Shown: positions 1 through 11,125, counted from the first letter of the stretch. The stretch is 64,000 nt of DNA from Rutpela maculata (GCA_936432065.2 OW386292.2:105233829-105297828); one strand, 5' to 3'. Program-made: numbers and translations. Notes: generated by a model not told the origin, from the letters alone.

Positions 1-317
1 ACTTCATTTGCGGTGGTGGGTGGGTCTTTACTGTCTTCAAATTTTGCTGGTACACCCTGCAGCTGACGCTGTTGGCAGGGTGAGCACCCAGGCAATTAGA
101 AATATCATGTACATTCAACCTCATTTAGTAGTCTTTCAGATAATTAGTCAAACAAAAAAAAATTATCTCGATATCTGAAAAACTCACGAACTTATTCAAT
201 TTCTTATTTGAATACTTCGCCTCGGCTTAAGTCCACCATGACGTCACAATACATAACGCGCTGACTTGCCATGCCGGCGGCGCGCCGTATGTTCCCTTTA
301 TTTAGTGTATGTGCTCG
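1..317. other. No gene recognised; AT-rich flank
   Basis: No coding homology is recognisable here. A GACGTCACAATACAT string near 240 is mirrored by ATGTATTGTGACGTA near 597, so 237-612 could be a small inverted-repeat element enclosing the dispersed repeat described next. That reading is an inference from short ends of about 15 bp. Confidence 0.3.
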
Positions 318-540
318 ATTTTCTGAAATGTCACAAAATATCACTTTTGATTCGTTCGTGCCAAGCCGAATTTTCGAATTTCGCCGTGCAATTTACGATC
401 AGGTTTATCTGGAAGACTTCCTATTTACGTCGCGACATCATACGGCCATCCCAATGGTGTTTTTCGAAAAATATGAACGTGCCAAAATTGCATGTTTTAG
501 CAATTTTTTCTCCTCTCAAATGCAAGCTGGCTATAAACTG
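318..540 (+). repeat. Dispersed repeat, copy 1 (inverted partner at 62.7-63.0 kb)
   Basis: This roughly 220-bp block recurs in reverse orientation at 62742-62956 with only scattered differences. Homology begins at the string CGATTTTCTGAAATGTCA and ends near GCAAGCTG, after which the copies diverge sharply. Both copies can be read as an open frame of about 75 codons containing FEFRRAIYDQVYLEDFLF, but the frame resembles no family I know. Being open in two copies of one repeat is weak evidence for coding. It may be part of a larger mobile element whose ends I cannot define. Confidence 0.6.
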
Positions 541-758
541 CCGGTGCCTGCAAGCGAGTATAAAGGTGCCCGCGCCCGCTCGCTGTTGGCGGAATCATGT
601 ATTGTGACGTAATCGAGCTCAGCCCAGATGATCGCGGCATTTTAAACCTGGACGGGCCGTAACTTTTTTAATTATAGATAATTTAAAAAAAAAATTACAG
701 ATATTTTTTAGATTTTTACGACTATTTATTACGAGAAAATGAGAAAAATGGAAACTTC

Positions 759-1977
759 CTAATTGGTGCATTTTGCAAGTTCATCTCTGCTTTTCGGGCA
801 GTCTTTAGTGAAATGGCCTTCAGCGCTTTTAAGGCATTTTGGGGATGCACGACAGTTGGACGTTGCGTGTCCCCACTGCTGGCATCGATGGCACTGAATA
901 ATGCCTTTATTATTAATATGGCGTTCCCATTTGATGGACGTATAGTCCAGGTATCTTATCTTGGCTTGTAAGTTCACTATTTGTTACTAGCATATATAGT
1001 GGGTCCCTTGTGCCTTTCATAATATAAAGTTGTTTCACGTCGATCTTATGGACTGAGGTCAATTCTTCTTTTAGGTCAGTTATTTCCACTTTATGATACG
1101 GGCCCCGGTGGATGAAGGCATGTGTTTTTTCATCCCGGGGTGTATTTGGATGATATTCAACCTGACCTTCATTAAGGTAGTCATTGGCCAGATTCCAATC
1201 CGTTCTATTGGATAGTTGAAGGGTTGTAGAATTAGTGGAGTGTTTCCACAAGTGAATGTCTCTTAGTTTACCTTTAAAGAAAGAGTTTAACTCTCTCTGT
1301 TTAACGAATCTCCAGTGGATTACTATGGGAGGCGGTTTTTTGTTCACAGGTGGGGTGGTATTGATTATTTCTTTTTCAATTTAGGGTTGAGGGGGCACAA
1401 TGTCCATGTCTTCCTCAATGTCCAACGTTTGACCTTCTTGTCTGTTCTGTGTCTTTATTGGTTGACTTGAAGGTGGCGGCACCTGTTTCTTAGACGATCC
1501 TGGATGTGTGAAGTTGGGGTTGACGTCCTCACGAATCCTGTTGGTTTTGGTTTGGAGCTGAAAGAGATTGATCATTTCAGGTGAGCTCAAAATAATGTCT
1601 GACGTGGCTGCAACCTTTGGTCTTGTAGGTGCCGCCTTGATGCTGCTTTGGCTTCCCTCAGAGTCGCTGTCCATAGCATTTTCGTCTTTTGGGATAGTTG
1701 GTGGTTTGGTCGGTGGTTTGATGGATGATTTGGTGGGTTTGTCGCTTTTTCGTTTTAAGAGAGTTCTTCTCATTATAGTTCGTCTATCAAGGGAGTCGCA
1801 TGACGCGTCACTTTCTGTACCCGATTGTTGAGCTGGGGGTAAAGAGGACCAGCCTCGGGAATGATCTGAAAGTTCGCGAAGAACGGCTTCTCTGCCGGCT
1901 GCAGAGGGAGTAACGTCCATAGTGCTTGGTATTAATTTAAGTCGAAAATGTTTATAAATGTTTGTGGCCTCGACCAA
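759..1977 (-). pseudogene. Jockey-like LINE ORF1 (gag), broken and 3'-truncated
   Basis: This is a nucleic-acid-binding gag-like protein of a non-LTR retrotransposon, which in this family coats the element RNA. Translation on the minus strand from about 1977 gives a Ser/Pro/Lys-rich N-terminal region of about 200 residues. After an in-frame TAA at 1381-1383 the same frame continues through a segment with THAFIHRGPYHKVEITDLKEE, typical of the domain preceding zinc knuckles in Jockey/X-element gag. A frameshift near 975 leads to a CCHC knuckle, CHRCQQWGHATSNC. The second knuckle is damaged (CLKS where C-x2-C is expected). Sequence related to gag stops around the residues KCTN, so the third knuckle and all of ORF2 are missing. 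Family membership is by recognition of motifs; the clade assignment is an inference. Confidence 0.8.
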
Positions 1978-2560
1978 TTCTCTTGAATTGATCGGGGAAG
2001 GGTAACGAGGGGTTGTTTGTCACTCTATCCAAGTGAGAAGTCACTTTGGTAATAGTAAGAAATTTTTAGGTTGATACCTTGGGGATACCACGAGATGATA
2101 CGTGAATCACGTTGATATTACACTTTTGGGCTATGTTTATTTAAAGGTTAGAATCCCCGGAAGTGTTTCCGGCACACCGGAGATAGTTTCGAAGTTAAAC
2201 TTCTAAAGTCAATGTCACTTTGTTATGTTTTTGTAAAAACTCACTAACTCAGGACCCAGTTAAGTTGGTATAGTTTATGTGTTTGAGGTTAAATCCTTCG
2301 GAGGTGTTTCCGGTAGGGGACCGGAAACTCGTTTGGGAGTTTGACTTTTCTTTAAATGTCACTGTCACTTGAAAATTATTTTGTGAAAAAACTCACGTGG
2401 AGGCCTACTGCAGCCGCTACGGGCGTTTTGGGAGCTTACAAATCTAGGTATAGCTATCGCGCACTTTATTTTGACTTTTTATTAGAAAAAACAGTACTTT
2501 GACGTTTAACCACGAGAAAGAGCTGTATACCCGGTGGCACCGCAACGTACTCTGCACTTG
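1978..2560 (-). repeat. Probable 5' UTR of the Jockey-like LINE with two tandem repeats
   Basis: Directly upstream of the gag frame lie two diverged tandem copies of roughly 140 bp, at about 2140-2275 and 2283-2400. Both contain GTGTTTCCGG, AATGTCACT and AAAAACTCAC in the same order. Tandem 5' UTR repeats are common in arthropod LINEs and usually carry the internal promoter; promoter activity here is an inference. Confidence 0.5.
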
Positions 2561-2983
2561 AAAGACGACGCTTAACCCTCTCGACCACTAACCTCTGTTT
2601 GAATACTTGCTTAAAGCCTTTATAGTGGAACACGTAACGGCTAGATTTTACTTTTTAATGCATTTTAATCTAATTTTATTATTAAACGAACTCGATATCT
2701 TCACAAATAAACTGCCGAATCTTTGCAAACTTTCCCGAATATAAATTATTTTGGAAACTTTACGATAACAAAATGCCATCAGCGAGTTTTAAAGTTTGTA
2801 ATCCGATAAAATATAAATAAATTTTACACCGAAAAAAGACGACAATATGACGTGATATGTAGCACATCATTTTAATGTCATATATGAGACGTCATTATGT
2901 CGTCGATGTTTAGTGCCCTGGCGTCTTTTTGACCAGAATTACCAGATTTTGACGTCATTATAACGTACCCTTGCTACCTGGGT
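2561..2983. other. No gene recognised
   Basis: AT-rich sequence between the Jockey 5' end and the first R4-like fragment. GACGTCATTAT occurs twice (near 2889 and 2952). Nothing coding is recognisable. Confidence 0.4.
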
Positions 2984-3416
2984 CGTTTCCCACCGTCAGG
3001 CAAATACAAGCCAACAAGCCTGACGTAGTACTCCTCGACCATCAACTCAAGACAATGTTCGTCGTGGAGTTCTCGGCTCCCGCGGAAAACAACATTGTCT
3101 TGAAGGAGGAGGAAAAACGGACAAACTATCGAGATTTGCTCTTCGAACTCCGCAGACTCTATCCAGACCACACTGTTAAGATAGTGGTACTAATTATAGA
3201 AGCCTTCGGTGGAACGAGACACACACTGCTTTCGGAACTGAAGATGGCATGCCGAAATTCGGCACAGGCCGTCATCCTCGGTTCATTACGTCTGCTCAGG
3301 GCACACGATTCTCGGACCCAGTAGTCACTTACCCCACGGGCGTGGGGAGTGGCTACCGGTACTACCAGCTCCCCACAGAGAAGGGTGACTGGTTTTTAGC
3401 TAGCTAAAAAAAAAAA
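2984..3416 (+). mobile_element. R4/Dong-like LINE fragment A (C-terminal endonuclease region, poly(A) tail)
   Basis: This is the extreme 3' end of a LINE that encodes a restriction-like endonuclease C-terminal to its reverse transcriptase. The translation contains NKPDVVLLDHQLKTMFVVEF, a PD...E-type core of the nuclease fold, followed by EEEKRTNYRDLLFELRRLYP and ending with ILGSLRLLRAH. The same stretch appears, with changes, near the end of the next element (about 5555-5900), so the two belong to one family. The fragment has no reverse transcriptase, meaning it is 5'-truncated as LINEs often are. It ends in TAGCTAGCTA plus 11 A residues (3406-3416), after which a new element begins. Confidence 0.75.
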
Positions 3417-5940
3417 CTGTTGAAACTGTCGAGGCTTTCTGGAAGGGAATCTATGAGACTGCGAGTCCATTCGACAGCGGCACTCCAGCGATAGCATGCT
3501 TCGAGGAGCTCTGCAACACTCTGTTGGGAAAGCAAGACGAAGTGTGTCCGGCGATCAGTACCGAGGAAGTTCAACAAACACTTGTTCGAACTAAGAACTG
3601 TGCTGCTCCGGGTCCAGATGGCATAAACAACTGGTGGTGGAAGAAATTCCCTTCCACCCACCGCTATCTGGCCCGAGTTTTCAACTCATGGTTGAACGAG
3701 GGGCAGCCGATTCCGGACTGGTTTGCCGAGGGGCGTACTGTACCGATCCCCAAAAAGAGAGATCTGTCCAACCCGAAGAATTATAGACCGATCACCTGCC
3801 TCAATTCCTGCTACAAGATATTTACACGTATCGTGTATGCCAGGACATTGAGGTCAGTTGAGTCGGTCTACCGACAGATACACGAACAGCATGGTGGCAA
3901 GAAAGGTGTGGCAAGCTGCAAAGAAAACCTATTGATAGACCGCTGTATTACACAGGATTCTGTGCAATACAAGCGTAATCTATCAATGGCGTGGATTGAT
4001 TACCGCAAGGCATTTGATACAACATCTCATGCACTATTATTACACTTGCTGCAATGCCATGTGGTACCTGCCCCACTAGTGAGATGCCACTCTGATGCCA
4101 CTCTGGAGAACCCGCTTCACCATAACATCTGGTACTCAGCGGGTATCAACAGAGTTGGTAACTTTTAGGAGAGGAGTTTTCCAGGGTGACTCCCTGAGTC
4201 CTCTCCTATTTTGCATCTCACGGCTGCCGTTATCTGTCAGGCTCCGCCAAACCCGCCGATACCAATGTGGCCCACCCAGCAATCGGAGGCATAAGATCAC
4301 CCATCTATTTTATATGGATGACCTAAAACTTTATGCCTCCGGAGAGTGCGAACTCCAAAACTCTCTAAGAGTGGTCCAAGAGTATACACGGGCCATTGGC
4401 ATGGAATCGGGCTGGACAAGTGTGCAGTCGTCCACCTCAAGAGAGGACGAAGCGGGATATTCCTTGAAGACGCGCAGCTCGCAGACGGAAGCATCCTATG
4501 ACATCTGGATGCCGGAGAGACCTACGTACCTGGGTGTGGAACAACATCACATCCAGGACGTGAAACAAATTAAGGATACTCTCCGCGGCAAGTACAGACA
4601 CCGGCTCCGAAAGATTTGGTCTTCCGAACTTTCGGGGAAGAACAAGGTGTCTGCAACTAATATGCTTGCCATTCCAATTCTGCTCTACTCCTTCGGAGTA
4701 GTTAAGTGGACACTAGATGAGCTGCGCCAATTAGATAGGGATACCCGCAAGATGATGCATGTTTACAGGAGCATTCATCCTAGGTCGTCCGTTCTTCGAG
4801 TGTACCTCCCATGCCAACAGGGGGGGGGGGGGGGGAGGACTCTTGAGTCAGGAGTGTGCGCATGGTAGAGTAGCACTGGGTGTGGCATGCAACGTCCTTA
4901 AGAGCTCAAACCCACTCCTGCGGTTTGTGAGAGATCATGAAACTGCAGAAGTTGGCGCATTTTTATTCAAGGCAGCGCGTAAGGTCGCAGATGATCTCGG
5001 TCTCATATTCGACTTCAGGCGAGGAGGCCGGCAAGGTGCTGAGCTAGAATCAGTAACTGAGCTTGCGCCAAATCGCCTGACAGCCCAAATTAAAGCTGCC
5101 GAGCAGAGAAATCTGTTCAGGGTGCACGTCGAATAAGCCCATGCACGGTGTATTCTATAACAACATAAAGACACTGGGTTTATCGACAAAGCTGACCTTC
5201 GCTTTCTTACGGTCAGCAGGGCTAAAGTCTGAGACTGAGGGATTCATTGTGGCCTGCCAAGATGGTGTTATTAACACCTTGGTCTACCGTAGTCGCGTTA
5301 TGGGTGTGGAGGTCCCTGACATTACCTATAGGACCTGCCGTCAGGCGCCGGAATCGCTCATGCACTTACTATCTGCATGTCCGGTATATGCAACTTCGGC
5401 CTACATCCATAGGCATAACGCGGCTCTACGAGTGCTGTACTACCATCTTCGGCACTCGTACGAAGTAGACCAAACACCAGTGCTGCCTTACGTCCCCGGA
5501 GAGATCGAGTCCGTTGTCGAGAACGACAAGTGCCGAACTCCTTTCCGACGGTCAGGCAGATACAAGCAAACAAGCCTGACATAGTCCTCCTCGATCATCA
5601 AATCAAGGTGATGTATGTCATGGAATTCTCGGCACCTGCCGAGACAAACATCATCTTGAAGGAGGGGAAAAAAACGGGCTAAATACCGAGATCTCCGGTA
5701 TGAGCTCCGAGCGCCATACCCCGACTACTCGGTCAAGATGGTCGTCCTGATAATCGGTGTATTCAGTGGAATAAGGCCTACGCTGCTCTCGGAATTAAAG
5801 GCCATACCAGCTTGCCAAAACTCAGCCGAGTGGTTGGCAGGCTAAATGCAGAAGGCAGTTATCCTGGGGTCCCTCCGTTTGCTTAGGGCACATGAGTCTG
5901 GAATTTACAAGTCACTGACCCTGCGGGATGCGGGGAGTGG
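3417..5940 (+). pseudogene. Reverse transcriptase / restriction-like endonuclease of copy B
   Basis: In order along the plus strand: finger motifs with NCAAPGPDGINN and NPKNYRPITCLN; palm motif A MAWIDYRKAFDTTSH; GVFQGDSLSPLLFC; the catalytic box FYMDDLKLYA with both aspartates present; thumb with YLGVEQ and NKVSATNMLAIPILLYSFGV; a CCHC-type finger in which the first cysteine is tyrosine (YRTCRQAPESLMHLLSACP); then the nuclease core NKPDIVLLDHQIKVMYVMEF. The frame changes near 4090 (consistent with a small deletion), at a run of 16 G at 4820-4835, near 5138 and near 5570, and a stop occurs near 5845. The restriction-like endonuclease nicks target DNA and the reverse transcriptase extends from the nick; this copy cannot make one protein. 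Confidence 0.85.
4820..4835 (+). repeat. G16 homopolymer in coding sequence
   Basis: Sixteen consecutive G residues lie where related elements have a short Gly/Arg stretch (…GGRGLLS in the downstream frame). The reading frame changes across the run. It may be a true expansion or an assembly error, as long G runs are error-prone. Confidence 0.85.
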
Positions 5941-6021
5941 CTGTGAATAACTCGCTGGCGCTTCTCTCGTGAGAATGTTGGAGACACGGGAGTACTGTCC
6001 AGAATCGCGTGCGCGAAAAAA

Positions 6022-6061
6022 AATAATAATAATAATAATAATAATGATAATAATAATGCAA
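6022..6061. repeat. (TAA)n microsatellite ending in the left TSD of copy C
   Basis: About ten AAT/TAA units interrupted once by TGA. The last 12 bp, ATAATAATGCAA (6050-6061), recur exactly at 9827-9838. R4/Dong elements are known to favour TAA repeats as well as rDNA, which fits this position. Confidence 0.8.
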
Positions 6062-6312
6062 CCCGTTTGGATAAGGGTTGTAAAAAGAATAGATCCAGGG
6101 TATGTTCCTGTCTGTCGTAAAAGGCGACTAAAGGAAATATCGGCTCTCGAGCCAGAAATATGGAACGTTCTAAAAGGAAAAAAGGTAATGGCGTGAACGA
6201 GATCGCCCGCAACGCTGCAGACGATATCGCGCCCGGGGAACAGGCGAGGTAGCCCCGGTCGTCAACCATCGTAGACCCAACCGTTAACGAGCGAAACCCC
6301 CGTCGAACTACA

Positions 6313-6927
6313 ATGGAGGAAATACCGAGGCCGTCTCAACCAGCAACAGAGGGACGACCATTAAGGAACAGATGGACCATCGACCAGTACAGAGAATTAA
6401 TATGGCGCTACCACTACGCAAACATCGCTAAACGAGAAAGTGGCATTGTGAAAGAGACATTCGCGGTCCGGAGAGAAAGACACTCTGATATCTTTCCCAA
6501 CATGAACCCTAATACATTAGCAAACCAGAGAAGATACATAGAACGACAGGAAAAGCTAGCCGCCAACGAACTCAATCATATTAAGGAGGATGCTCACAGA
6601 ACAGCTGCTAGGACACAGCAAGAATATCAGGAAGAAGACACCTCAATATTTGAAAATGAAGACCAAAGCAATCAGGAAGATAATACCCAAGTACCAGAAA
6701 ACGAAGAAGTGTTGGATGTCGCCCCCGAAGAAACAGATACCTCGGAACCGAGGAACCAAGACGCAACAGCAAACTCAGATCTGGAAATTCAAATCAGGAA
6801 TAAGTTAGAGGAGGTTAAAGCCATGAACATTAAAGATCGTAAAAGGCTTAAGAAGATAAGGCCCAACAAGAGCACCAGAAACAAAATTAAGGAAGCCAAT
6901 ATAGCCCTTTCCAAAAAGAAACGTTAA
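6313..6927 (+). pseudogene. N-terminal region of R4-like ORF (copy C)
   Basis: The 204-codon frame starts at a genuine ATG and opens with a Myb/SANT-like segment, RNRWTIDQYRELIWRYHYA, as seen at the N terminus of R4/Dong proteins, where it is thought to help bind target DNA. A second conserved block, NMNPNTLANQRRYIERQEK, follows. Residues of about 100-165 are acidic and low-complexity (many E, D, Q and N). The frame ends at a TAA after KKKR; a frame change there joins it to the downstream linker and reverse transcriptase, so this is most likely the first part of one original long ORF rather than a separate gene. Confidence 0.65.
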
Positions 6928-9640
6928 ACCCGCAAAAACTCCAGGGAAAACCTTACTGGAAGAAGAGGATTGAGGACACGATAGAATCGTACAGGAAAGA
7001 AATAGCAATCCTCGAGGAATATAAAAAAGGAGTACCTACGCGTCAAGTACTCAAAAAGACCGAAAGTATACTAAGAAAGTACAGATCCAATGAAGTGAAC
7101 CTGATAGAGTAGAATCTGAAGATGAAACTGCAAGCAAAAGCACAGAGGCTGAGAAGATATACCAAAAGAAGTAATCACTACCAACATAACAAGCTCTTTG
7201 AAGAGGACGCCAAGAAATTCTATCGCCAAATGAACGGTCAACAGACTGAAGTAGAGACACCACCTTCACAGCAACATGTCGAGGACTTCTGGCGCGGAAT
7301 CTTGGAGGACGAAGTGACTGATAATGAAAACGCTTTGTGGATCGAACAAGAGCGTAGACAGCACCGAAGGAGTGAACCCGAGGCATGGTCGGACTTAAAA
7401 GTAGATGAAGGTGTAGAGATAATCCAGCAGACGCATAATTGGAAAGCACCTGGACCAGACAGGGGACAAAACTTCTGGTTAAAACATCTGAGTGCTCTGC
7501 GCGAGAGCTTAACGACAGCCGTCAATAAGATCATACGACACCCCGAAGAAGCCCCTGAATGGCTAACTGCAGGAAGCACTTTCCTCCTCTATAAAGGCAA
7601 GGACGCTAAGGATCCTAAAAACTACCGGCCAATAACTTGTCTACCAACGATGTACAAAATCATCACCGCCGCACTGACAACTAAAATCTACAACCACCTC
7701 TTAAAGTACCAGATACTCCCAGAAGAACAAAAAGGTTGTAGAAAGGCCTCCAGAGGCTGCAAGGATCAGCTGTTAGTGAGTAAGACCATCACATCAATTG
7801 CAAAAAAGCGGCACAGAAATCTCTGCATGGCATGGGTAGACTACAAAAAGGCGTTTGATAGCGCTCCCCACACTTGGATTGTTGAATCCTTGAAAACTTA
7901 CCGTGTGTGCCCAACAATAACAGACTTCGTGGAAACCACAATGAAGAGATGGAAAACAGAGATGTGGCTCTACCACTCGAAAGGTCACATAAGAACAGAG
8001 AACATGCAAATTAAAAGAGGAATATTCCAGGGAGATTCTCTCTCGCCTTTACTGTTCTGTCTGGCACTCGCCCCCCTCTCAAACCAACTAAACAAACAGA
8101 AAGTTGGCTTTGAAATTAGTGACAACAATAGAATAAACCATCTCTTCTATATGGACAACCTGAAGCTGTTTGCTAAGAATGAAGCTCAACTAAAGCAAGA
8201 ACTGGTTACTGTTAAATCCTTCAGTGATGACATCAAGGATGGAATTCAGCTTAGACAAATGCGCCACAGCGAGGTAAACATGTGAAGAGTCAGAACATCG
8301 TGCTAAGTGATCAGTCTGCAATACGAAGCATGGACCTGGGGGAAACATATAAGTACCTAGGTGTTGAGGAATGCGCCGGAATCGACAACGACGAGATGAA
8401 GAGTAGGATTGCGAGGGAATACTACCGGCGCATTAGACAAGCTCTTAAGACCGAGCTAAACGCCAAGAACAAAATCACAGCAATAAACACTTTTGCTGTT
8501 CCCGTAGTTACCTACAGTTTTGGAATTGTCGATTGGCTTCGAAGCGACATCGCGAAAATGGACAGGAAGACGAGGAAAATCCTAACAATGGGCGGAATTC
8601 ATCACCTAAAAGCAGATGTGTACAGAATATACGTTAAGAGGAAGGACGGCGGCCGTGGATTAATAGAGCTAGAATCTGCCTATGAGTCATCCATCGTGGG
8701 ACTGAGCGCGTATATTCGACAGGGGAAAGACAAATTCACACGACTAGTTAAAGAGCATGATAAGGACAAGAAGTTGTATTCCATCCAGAAGGAAGAGCGA
8801 AAAATACAGGAAGAATATTTGGAAGCCGAAACCACTGACGAGGAAGCCAAGAAGAAAATTAAAACCAGCATCGAAAAGAGGAAAATAGAAGTACTCTGTG
8901 CAAAACCGATGTAAGGAAAATTCTTCCGCGATCTCGACCGACCAGCAGTAGACAAAAAGGCGTCTATGCAGTGGTTGAACGGCTGGGGCCTGAAGGGATA
9001 AACGGAAAGTTTAATAATAGCAGCACAAGACCAAGCACTAAACACCAGGTACCACCAAAGGATGATCTTGAAACAGCCTGTTGACAGCAAGTGTAGGATG
9101 TGCGGCCTAGCAGAAGAACATGTCAGCCACGTGGTGGCGGGATGTACTACGCTGGCACCATCAGAGTACACTCACAGACACAACAGAGTGGCCAGATATC
9201 TCCACTGGGTCATGTGCAAGCACTTCGATATACCAGTACCACCAAAATATTATGAATATACCCCCGAAAAGGTTGTCAATACCAACGACGTTACAATTAT
9301 GTGGGACTTGCCGGTTATAACTGACAGAGAAATATGCGCAAACCGACCAGACATTGTCGTACATAACAAAAAGGAAAAATCCTGTTTGCTGATCGATGTA
9401 TCCATCCCGAATGACACTAACGTGATGCTCAAGGAAACGGAGAAGTTGAGCAAGTACAGTAGAAGTTAGTAGAATGTGGAATGCAAAGACCACAGTCATG
9501 CCAGTAATTGTAGGGGCCCTTGGAACTGTCAAGAAGGGTTATGACCGGCGGAGTCTACAACAACTGCCTGGTCAACCGAGCGCACAAGAAGTGCAGAAGA
9601 TCGCACTTTTAGGTACAGTGCATATCTTAAGGAAAGTTTT
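6928..9640 (+). pseudogene. Reverse transcriptase / endonuclease of copy C, catalytic box mutated
   Basis: A basic coiled linker (about 6930-7230, with an in-frame TAG near 7111) precedes the reverse transcriptase. Motifs are NWKAPGPDRGQNFW (the usual Gly after GPD is Arg), NYRPITCLPTMYKI, palm A MAWVDYKKAFDSAPH, GIFQGDSLSPLLFC and FYMDNLKLFA. The last is normally FYMDDLKL, so the second catalytic aspartate is Asn. After a frameshift near 8280 the frame runs on through TAA at 8912-8914 and TAA at 8999-9001, into a CCHC finger (CRMCGLAEEHVSHVVAGC) and a nuclease core RPDIVVHNKKEKSCLLIDVS. Another frameshift near 9465 precedes the C-terminal KIALLGTVHILRKVL. The copy is clearly dead. Confidence 0.85.
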
Positions 9641-9826
9641 GGATTAGGAGTCTCTGTGAGGGATCTGGGATCTGGACTCTGAGCAGTTGGAGCCGACATC
9701 ACCAACGTCACCTGAAGGGCCCAGTAACCTGGAACAGGCTCCAACAGAACCGAATTTCAATCGCGCGCGAGGGATTCTGTGAATAATTTCCAGCTACGGC
9801 TGAGAAAGTGTGCCTCTGTTAAGTCT

Positions 9827-9838
9827 ATAATAATGCAA
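9827..9838. repeat. Right TSD of copy C
   Basis: ATAATAATGCAA, identical to 6050-6061. The base before and the base after differ between the two copies, so the duplication is exactly 12 bp. Confidence 0.75.
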
Positions 9839-10864
9839 TACATCTGAGGCACGGTAGGAAGTCAAGTTAGCAGAAAGTGTTAAATTCCTGTACAATTTAA
9901 GAGCCTATGGTACTTTTGTTGACACTAAGAAGTTTATGGGAGGCTATTCTGTTGTTGAAGGAGCTTATATTTACGTTTTAAAAAGAACCGGAACTTGTAA
10001 CGATGCGTTTAGAGTTCTGAGATGAAATATGCGAAAAAAATCCAATTTTCTTCAAAAATCCTAAACATTTTCTTTCTGGCTAGCCTTACTGACGGGAGTT
10101 TCTGTCTGGGAATTTTTTTCTGTGTTCAAAACATTTAAATAAACATGCTCAGCCTAAAAGAAAAACGATCATGTTATACAACTCCGTTTTTTTACATCTT
10201 TGACCTTTCTGGCTGCGCTCCACACTTTCTGGTGATCTCATTTTATTAATTCAAAACATAAAATGTGTACACACAAAAAAATGAGCCTTGTAACGATGAT
10301 ATAATTTCACTGATATTTTATATTTTGCACCATGGCCAACTCGACGGGCTGACATATGCCAAATGTCTATTTTGTCGTTATTTAAGTTCGATTGAATTAA
10401 TCAATGCATAGAAAATGCTTGTAACGATGAGTTTCCGAAAAAGCCACGTAGCTCCCGCACCATAACTGCGCTTACGTATTTTTCCGCATTCGTCTCTTTG
10501 TTTAGAAACAGCGCCATCTTCTTCCTTCAACTTTTATAGATATTGGAGATCGTAGAGTGCCTACTCCTTGTCTCTATTCTTCATGGAGTCGACTTTAGTT
10601 GCAAGTTGCATGTTGCAAACAAAATCATCCGCTATGTTTGCAACTGCTGGGGAGTTTTGAATATTTGAAATGTGCGTCGTTTTGATTAATAACTAATAAG
10701 GTATTATGAATTTTTAATCTAACTGCATCTAATTTTCTTAATTTGATTTAGTTTTGCTGTTTTTTCCCGACGTAATAATCTAGTTTTTTTTGCGAGTATA
10801 TTTTTATTCTCTTCGTATTCTCTTGTATCTGAACATACTTATATACTAAGGTTACATATACATA
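9839..10864. other. No gene recognised
   Basis: AT-rich sequence without recognisable coding potential. CTTGTAACGATG occurs three times, near 9994, 10287 and 10421, which suggests either a decayed repeat or coincidence. Confidence 0.4.
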
Positions 10865-11125
10865 CCGATGATACTAGATGCTACGCTGCTAGAGGTGCAG
10901 GTCGCAGTCTCAGTCAGTACATCGATGCCAACGATTTATAAAACAAACCTGTACATTTAAATGTGACTGCACATACGGAGGATGCTAGCAGCAGTTCACT
11001 CTGATAGCATCCTTGGTATGTGTGGTCACATTTAAATGTACAGGTTTGTTTCACAAATTGATGGCATATATGTATCGACTGCAACCTGCTCCTCTAGCAG
11101 CTTAGTTAGCATCTTCGACTTGTCC
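10865..11125. repeat. Hairpin (foldback) MITE, about 260 bp
   Basis: Two imperfect inverted arms of about 120 bp surround a short loop near 10990. Strongest pairing is AAACAAACCTGTACATTTAA (around 10945) with its reverse complement around 11030, and GCTGCTAGAGG (10887) with CCTCTAGCAGC (11091). No coding content is present. The structure fits a non-autonomous DNA element; a TSD was not found. Confidence 0.75.

Larger units (their letters stand above)
3417..6022 (+). mobile_element. R4/Dong-like LINE copy B, 5'-truncated
   Basis: This second copy follows the poly(A) of fragment A head to tail. It begins inside the reverse transcriptase N-terminal region (VEAFWKGIYET, the FW-x2-I motif shared with copy C), runs through the palm, a degenerate zinc knuckle and the restriction-like endonuclease, and ends with a short A run at about 6015-6022 just before a TAA microsatellite. 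No intact reading frame is left, so it can be regarded as a dead copy. A TSD could not be identified. Confidence 0.75.
6062..9826 (+). mobile_element. R4/Dong-like LINE copy C, apparently full length, degenerate
   Basis: A 3.77-kb element bounded by a 12-bp direct repeat (ATAATAATGCAA). Its 5' leader contains CTGTCGTAAAAGGCGACTAA. An N-terminal DNA-binding-like region, coiled linker, reverse transcriptase, zinc knuckle and restriction-like endonuclease follow in the normal order for the R4 group. A second 3'-end copy of the same family lies at 61473-61635. Several stops and frameshifts and a changed catalytic aspartate show it is inactive. Confidence 0.85.

Noticed and set aside
2520..2600. 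tRNA-like sequence (GGTCGAGAGGGTTAAGCG on the minus strand)
   Set aside because: No B box and no cloverleaf could be made.
6313..6927. Independent host gene
   Set aside because: Position inside the TSD-bounded element and its Myb-like start fit the N terminus of the R4-like ORF.
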